Assembly: GCA_947174235.1 (NCBI GenBank)
Contig: CAMWID010000025.1
Coordinates: 1 to 40,516 of the forward strand
Direction: 5' to 3'
DNA: 40,516 nucleotides
DNA from: an uncultured Porphyromonadaceae bacterium
GTDB lineage: Bacteria; Bacteroidota; Bacteroidia; Bacteroidales; Muribaculaceae
Part shown: positions 34,722 through 40,516 of the stretch, piece after piece
Numbering within the stretch: the first letter of the stretch is position 1
Layout of the letters: each line of letters begins with the position of its first letter
Program-made: the position numbers and the translations under genes
The notes under the pieces: generated by a model
Seen by the model: only the letters and a program-made list of their open reading frames with translations
Databases searched by the model: none
What the model was told of the DNA's origin: nothing

Positions 34722-35447
34722 ATGAATAATCCTAAATCTAAAATCTCCTTTTCCGCTTCTACCTGCGGACTTTTGATCGGGATAGGACTCCTCCTGCTCG
34801 GAGTACAGGTAAAAAAGGGGCTGAACAGTATTTCCGACAATCAACGGGTGGTGACAGTGCGCGGTCTATCCGAAAAGGAAGTCGCGGCAAACAAAGTCAC
34901 TTGGCCGATCGTAAGCAAGGAGGTCGGCAACGATCTTCCGTCGATCTATGCCAATATCGAAAAAACTAATGCGGCGATCCTCGCTTTTCTGAAATCAAAT
35001 GGAATCAATGACTCCGAAATTTCGGTAAACGCACCACAGGTGGTCGACATGCAGGCTGACCGCTACAATTCCAATCCACTCCCCTACCGCTACAACGTGA
35101 CCAATGTGGTTGTGGTCACATCCTCACAGGTGGACAACGTAAGGAAACTCATAGAACGGCAGACCGAGCTGCTGAAAGAAGGGATCGCCATCGTGGCGGG
35201 AGACTATCAGTATCAGACCACATATGAATATACCGACCTCAACACCATAAAACCGGGGATGATAGCCGACGCCACAAAAAACGCACGCGAGGCTGCAAAC
35301 AAATTCGCGGATGACTCTGAAAGCAAACTCGGAAAAATCAAGACCGCGTCACAAGGTCAATTCTCAATAGAAGACCGCGACCAATATACTCCCTACATCA
35401 AACGCGTCCGTGTGGTCTCCACAATCGTATACTATCTCAAAGACTGA
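34722..35447 (+). CDS. SIMPL-domain protein
   Basis: A 241-residue protein with an N-terminal membrane or signal segment (LLIGIGLLLLGVQV, ~17-30) and an exported SIMPL (DUF541) domain from ~42: VVTVRGLSEKEVAANKVTW, then NIEKTNAAILAFLKSNGIND and, near the end, KIKTASQGQFSIEDRD. SIMPL proteins (for example BP26 and YggE) are periplasmic or membrane-bound oligomers with poorly known roles, some linked to oxidative stress. The length and domain coverage are normal. It is a single gene ended by the bidirectional hairpin shared with rpoC. Confidence 0.88.
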   Translation: MNNPKSKISFSASTCGLLIGIGLLLLGVQVKKGLNSISDNQRVVTVRGLSEKEVAANKVTWPIVSKEVGNDLPSIYANIEKTNAAILAFLKSNGINDSEISVNAPQVVDMQADRYNSNPLPYRYNVTNVVVVTSSQVDNVRKLIERQTELLKEGIAIVAGDYQYQTTYEYTDLNTIKPGMIADATKNAREAANKFADDSESKLGKIKTASQGQFSIEDRDQYTPYIKRVRVVSTIVYYLKD

Positions 35448-35466
35448 TTGTCACGAATGCCTGTTC

Positions 35467-35502
35467 AACAAGAAAGCCGACGTTTCCGCCGGCTTTCTTG
35501 TT
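35467..35502. terminator. Bidirectional terminator between the SIMPL gene and rpoC
   Basis: aacaagaaagccgacg (35467-35482) pairs with 35487-35502 with one mismatch in 16 and a tttc loop. tttta follows on the + strand; the left arm lies 19 bases beyond the rpoC stop on the - strand. Confidence 0.85.
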
Positions 35503-35521
35503 TTAATCTATTTGAACGTTA

Positions 35522-38500
35522 TCAGTCTACTACCAGTTCCTCCGGATTGTCGGTGAGCTGGAGAGCCGCGTATTCATCCTTGTTGGCAACTACGAGACGG
35601 TTGTATTCACGCAAGCCTGTTCCGGCAGGGATAAGGTGACCGCAGATCACATTCTCCTTCATACCCTCGAGGGTATCTGTCTTGCCGTTGATGGCAGCCT
35701 CGTTAAGCACCTTGGTGGTCTCCTGGAACGATGCAGCCGACATGAAGCTCGAAGTCTGGAGGGCTGCACGTGTGATACCCTGAAGTATCTGCTCAGATGT
35801 GGCGGGCACGGCATCGCGGACCTGCATGATACGAAGGTCCTTGCGCTTGAGAGCAGAGTTTTCATCGCGGAGCTTGCGAACGGTTATGATCTGTCCTGCA
35901 AGATATGTGGTGGAATCTCCGGCATCGGTGATCACCTTTTTGCCCCAGATATTGTCGTTCTCTTCCATGAACTCAAGTTTGTCAACCACCTGCTGCTCGA
36001 GGAAGCGGGTGTCGCCCGGATCAAGGATATTTACCTTACGCATCATCTGGCGCACGATAACCTCGAAGTGCTTGTCGTTGATCTTCACACCCTGCATACG
36101 GTATACATCCTGCACCTCATTCACGATATAATCCTGAACGGCTGTCGGACCCTTGATATTGAGAATGTCAGCAGGAGTGATGTGACCGTCAGACAACGGT
36201 GTGCCGGCACGCACGAAGTCGTTCTCCTGTACAAGAATCTGCTTTGACAGAGGCACGAGATATTTCTTCTCCTCGCCGAGCTTGGATGTGACGGAGATCT
36301 CGCGATTACCACGTTTGATCTTTCCGAACTTGACTTCGCCGTCAATTTCGCTGACTACAGCAGGGTTGCTCGGGTTGCGCGCCTCGAAAAGCTCTGTGAC
36401 ACGGGGAAGACCACCTGTGATGTCACCGGCGTTACCGGCAGATCGCGGAATCTTTACGAACACTTCACCGGGAGTAAGCACTTCTCCTTCGTTGATGAGA
36501 AGATGGGCACCCACAGGGAGTGAATAAGTACGCATGAGATTTCCTTCGTTGTCATAGAATTCTGCGGCAGGCACCCTTGTCCTGTCTTTAGACTCTATGA
36601 TGATCTTCTCGCTGAGGTTGGTACCCTCGTCGCTCTCTGTACGGAATGTGACGCCTTCGTCCATGTTCTCGAACTTCACCTTACCACCCTCTTCCGCAAC
36701 GATAACGGCATTGAAGGGGTCCCATTCACAGATCATGTCGCCTACCTTGACAGTGTCGCCATCCTTGAAATAAAGTTTAGAGCCGTAAGGTATGTTGGCT
36801 GTAGTGAGGATGATCCCTGACTTCGGCTCAACGATACGCATCTCAGCCATACGGCCAACCACGACATCGACATTATCCTTGTTTTTGACAGTACGGAGCT
36901 CATCGATCTCCAGCTTACCGTCATAGCGTGAAGTGACATCCTTGACAGCGGCAACGTTGCTTGCCACACCACCGACGTGGAATGTACGGAGTGTAAGCTG
37001 GGTACCGGGCTCGCCGATCGACTGGGCGGCGATCACGCCGACAGCCTCACCTTTCTGCACCATGCGGTGGTTGGAAAGATTGCGGCCATAACATTTGGCG
37101 CAAACACCTTTTTTAGCCTCGCAGGTGAGCACTGAACGGATCTCCACAGATTCGATAGGAGACTTTTCAATACGGTCAGCCGCGATTTCTGTGATCTCTT
37201 CGCCGGCAGCAACGATTATTTCGTTGGTATAGGGGTCAATTATATCATGCACGGACACACGGCCGAGAATACGCTCGCTCAGTGAAGCCACGACCTCCTC
37301 ATTGTTCTTGATCTCGCGGCATTCAAGTCCGCGGAGCGTACCGCAGTCCTCCTCTGTGATGATGACATCGTGGGCTACGTCCACAAGACGGCGGGTAAGA
37401 TAACCGGCGTCGGCAGTCTTGAGAGCGGTATCCGCAAGACCCTTGCGGGCACCGTGGGTAGAGATGAAGTACTCCAACACTGACAGACCCTCCTTGAAGT
37501 TCGCGAGAATCGGGTTCTCGATGATCTGACCTCCCTCTGCACCTGCCTTCTGCGGTTTTGCCATAAGACCACGCATACCTGAGAGCTGACGGATCTGGTC
37601 TTTTGAACCACGGGCTCCGGAATCAAGCATCATGTAGACAGAGTTGAATCCCTGCTGGTCTTCCTTCATCTGCTTCATGAGAGTGTCGGCAAGCTTGGCG
37701 TTGACATGCGTCCAGATATCGATCACCTGGTTGTAACGGTCATTGTCACCGATAAGACCCATGGCATAATTCTGAAGCACTTCCTCAACCTGTGCATATC
37801 CTTCGGCAACGTATTCCTCTTTCTCCTTCGGGATGATCACATCTCCGAGGTTGAAAGACAGACCACCACGGAACGCCATACGGTATCCAAGGTTCTTGAT
37901 ATCGTCAAGGAACTGTGCGGAACGTGTCACACCACATGTCTTGATAACCTTGCCGATGATGGTACGGAGCGATTTCTTTGATATGATCTCGTTGACATAT
38001 CCGATCTCCTTGGGCACATACTGATTGAAGAGAACACGACCTACAGACGTGTTTTCCTTCATTACCTTTACGGGATTTCCGTTCTCGTCAATATCATCCA
38101 CAAGCACGCTCACAGGAGCATGAAGTGTCACCTTTCCTTCATTATAAGCGATCTCAGCCTCCTCCGGACCGTAGAATTTCGTACCTTCTCCTTTGGCTCC
38201 GGGACGAAGTTTGGTTATGTAATAAAGACCGAGTACCATGTCCTGCGAGGGCACCGTGATCGGAGCGCCGTTGGCAGGGTTAAGGATGTTGTGCGCACCG
38301 AGCATCAGCATCTGTGCCTCAAGTATCGCCTCGTTGCCGAGCGGAAGATGCACCGCCATCTGGTCACCGTCAAAGTCGGCGTTGAATGCCGTACATGCCA
38401 ACGGATGCAGCTGGATTGCCTTGCCCTCGATCATCTTAGGCTGGAACGCCTGGATACCGAGACGGTGAAGCGTCGGGGCACGGTTGAGCAACACGGGATG

Positions 38501-39781
38501 ACCCTTCATGACATGCTCAAGGATATCCCAAACAACCGGTTCCTTACGGTCAACTATCTTTTTGGCGCTCTTCACTGTCTTCACAATGCCGCGCTCAATA
38601 AGCTTGCGTATGATAAAAGGCTTATACAATTCCGCAGCCATAAGCTTGGGAATGCCGCACTCATGCATTTTCAGCTCCGGACCGACCACGATAACCGAAC
38701 GCGCAGAATAGTCCACACGCTTACCGAGAAGGTTCTGACGGAAACGTCCCTGCTTGCCTTTGAGGCTGTCGGAAAGTGATTTCAACGGACGGTTGACATC
38801 GCTCTTTACCGCTGATGCCTTGCGGCTGTTGTCAAGAAGAGAGTCGACCGCCTCCTGAAGAAGACGCTTCTCGTTGCGGAGAATCACTTCCGGAGCCTGG
38901 ATTTCTATCAGACGTTTCAGGCGGTTGTTGCGGATTATCACACGACGGTAGAGGTCATTCAGGTCGGAAGTCGCGAAACGGCCGCCGTCAAGCGGAACAA
39001 GCGGACGAAGTTCCGGCGGAATGACGGGCACAGCTTTCAGCACCATCCATTCCGGCTTGTTGCGATCGGCGGACGCGAGGAACGAGTTTACGACCTGCAG
39101 ACGTTTGAGAGCCTCGGTCTTTCTCTGCTGCGAACCGTCGATGTTAGCCTTATGGCGAAGTTCCGCCGCGAGATGTACGAGGTCGATCTCCCTGAGAAGA
39201 TCATAGATCGCCTCGGCGCCCATCTTGGCGACGAATTTATTAGGATCATCATCCGGAAGGAATCTGTTCTCCTCCGGAAGATTATCCATGATCTCAAGAT
39301 ATTCCTCCTCGGTGAGAAGTTCAAGTTTTTCTCTGCCGGAAGGCCCCGGATTAATCACGACATAGCGCTCATAATATACAACGGCGTCGAGTTTCTTCGA
39401 GGGAAGACCGAGCAGATAGCCAATCTTGTTGGGAAGAGAACGGAAATACCAGATATGCGCCACAGGAACCACGAGCTCTATATGTCCCATCCTCTCGCGG
39501 CGCACCTTCTTTTCAGTCACTTCCACACCGCAGTGGTTGCAGACGATACCCTTGTAACGGATTCTCTTGTATTTTCCGCAATGGCACTCGTAGTCCTTCA
39601 CCGGACCGAAGATCTTTTCACAGAAAAGACCGTCGCGTTCCGGTTTATAGGTGCGGTAGTTGATTGTCTCAGGCTTCAGCACTTCCCCGCTGCTCTTCGC
39701 CTTGATCTCCTCTGGAGAGGCGAGACCAATAGTGATTTTCGAGAAATTGCTTTTGATCTTGTTGTCTTTCTTTAAAGCCAT
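35522..39781 (-). CDS. rpoC: DNA-directed RNA polymerase subunit beta'
   Basis: A 1419-residue subunit of RNA polymerase. The N-terminal zinc site (CHCGKYKR ... CNHCG near residues 66-85), the active-site magnesium motif [12 protein letters not shown], the second zinc cluster ([13 protein letters not shown]) with the following [21 protein letters not shown], and the bridge- and trigger-helix regions are all present. The length is typical for Bacteroidetes, which carry the usual insertion in the second half. It starts 31 bases after the rpoB stop, the standard rpoBC order, and is the last gene before the hairpin at 35467. No anomalies seen. Confidence 0.98.
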   Translation of the reverse strand: MALKKDNKIKSNFSKITIGLASPEEIKAKSSGEVLKPETINYRTYKPERDGLFCEKIFGPVKDYECHCGKYKRIRYKGIVCNHCGVEVTEKKVRRERMGHIELVVPVAHIWYFRSLPNKIGYLLGLPSKKLDAVVYYERYVVINPGPSGREKLELLTEEEYLEIMDNLPEENRFLPDDDPNKFVAKMGAEAIYDLLREIDLVHLAAELRHKANIDGSQQRKTEALKRLQVVNSFLASADRNKPEWMVLKAVPVIPPELRPLVPLDGGRFATSDLNDLYRRVIIRNNRLKRLIEIQAPEVILRNEKRLLQEAVDSLLDNSRKASAVKSDVNRPLKSLSDSLKGKQGRFRQNLLGKRVDYSARSVIVVGPELKMHECGIPKLMAAELYKPFIIRKLIERGIVKTVKSAKKIVDRKEPVVWDILEHVMKGHPVLLNRAPTLHRLGIQAFQPKMIEGKAIQLHPLACTAFNADFDGDQMAVHLPLGNEAILEAQMLMLGAHNILNPANGAPITVPSQDMVLGLYYITKLRPGAKGEGTKFYGPEEAEIAYNEGKVTLHAPVSVLVDDIDENGNPVKVMKENTSVGRVLFNQYVPKEIGYVNEIISKKSLRTIIGKVIKTCGVTRSAQFLDDIKNLGYRMAFRGGLSFNLGDVIIPKEKEEYVAEGYAQVEEVLQNYAMGLIGDNDRYNQVIDIWTHVNAKLADTLMKQMKEDQQGFNSVYMMLDSGARGSKDQIRQLSGMRGLMAKPQKAGAEGGQIIENPILANFKEGLSVLEYFISTHGARKGLADTALKTADAGYLTRRLVDVAHDVIITEEDCGTLRGLECREIKNNEEVVASLSERILGRVSVHDIIDPYTNEIIVAAGEEITEIAADRIEKSPIESVEIRSVLTCEAKKGVCAKCYGRNLSNHRMVQKGEAVGVIAAQSIGEPGTQLTLRTFHVGGVASNVAAVKDVTSRYDGKLEIDELRTVKNKDNVDVVVGRMAEMRIVEPKSGIILTTANIPYGSKLYFKDGDTVKVGDMICEWDPFNAVIVAEEGGKVKFENMDEGVTFRTESDEGTNLSEKIIIESKDRTRVPAAEFYDNEGNLMRTYSLPVGAHLLINEGEVLTPGEVFVKIPRSAGNAGDITGGLPRVTELFEARNPSNPAVVSEIDGEVKFGKIKRGNREISVTSKLGEEKKYLVPLSKQILVQENDFVRAGTPLSDGHITPADILNIKGPTAVQDYIVNEVQDVYRMQGVKINDKHFEVIVRQMMRKVNILDPGDTRFLEQQVVDKLEFMEENDNIWGKKVITDAGDSTTYLAGQIITVRKLRDENSALKRKDLRIMQVRDAVPATSEQILQGITRAALQTSSFMSAASFQETTKVLNEAAINGKTDTLEGMKENVICGHLIPAGTGLREYNRLVVANKDEYAALQLTDNPEELVVD

Positions 39782-39812
39782 ATTATTGTTTGTCTCCTTC
39801 TTGATTTCTGAA

Positions 39813-40516
<704 letters not shown>

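Noticed and set aside
38120..38779. 219-codon open frame on the + strand inside rpoC
   Set aside because: Antisense to the most conserved part of rpoC, including the active-site motif.

Overview
The window looks like the chromosome of a gut-type Bacteroidales bacterium. Supporting signs are promoters of the Bacteroidetes form (TTG, about 20 bp, TAnnTTTG), an ECF sigma factor followed by a DUF4252 gene, a DUF4369-type thioredoxin lipoprotein, periplasmic GH2 beta-galactosidase, an anaerobe-type hybrid cluster protein and Bacteroidetes-style rpoB/rpoC. Muribaculaceae is my guess at family level and is inference only.

Bases 1-8736 hold one compact + strand operon ending at a perfect hairpin: terD, a VWA (TerY) gene, a terB-like gene, a second TerY, an AIM24-family gene, a third TerY with a C-terminal zinc domain, a PP2C phosphatase, a protein kinase-fold gene with a zinc finger, and a 466-residue protein of unknown function. 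This is a TerY-P-type 'ter' locus: TerD/TerB/VWA scaffold proteins joined to a phosphatase/kinase pair. It is the best candidate in the window for an under-described system (three VWA paralogues, AIM24, and an unknown last gene). Bases 8822-11980 carry a small membrane coiled-coil (SPFH-tail-like) protein and a PMCA-type Ca2+ ATPase.

Bases 11981-13788 are an accessory patch: an internally deleted IS5-like transposase relic, then a GNAT toxin-antitoxin module with its own promoter and a 37-codon third ORF, the module lying between two 27-bp near-identical direct repeats. Then come a secreted GH2 beta-galactosidase (13789-16884) and hcp (17279-18919). A 151-bp MITE-like element with a TAA target duplication ends 28 bp before hcp.

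On the - strand, 24892-19064 encodes an Xaa-Pro aminopeptidase, a CPA-type K+/H+ antiporter with a TrkA-C domain, a family 2 glycosyltransferase and a polysaccharide flippase; the last three are tightly packed. The 1.1 kb gap at 24893-25971 contains a tandem array of about 176-bp units, each with a terminator-like hairpin and a short MKRFSVY... reading frame; one unit is split by a second copy of the MITE, flanked by TTA duplications. A GNAT gene (-) and an M48 lipoprotein protease (+) follow.

From 27692 the + strand has an ECF sigma gene, its membrane partner, a DUF4252 gene, a TlpA-like lipoprotein and an acyl-CoA synthetase. The - strand then carries nth and pheS; a SIMPL-domain gene is on the +; rpoC and the 3' part of rpoB (-) close the window. 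All convergent gene pairs are separated by clear bidirectional hairpin terminators.
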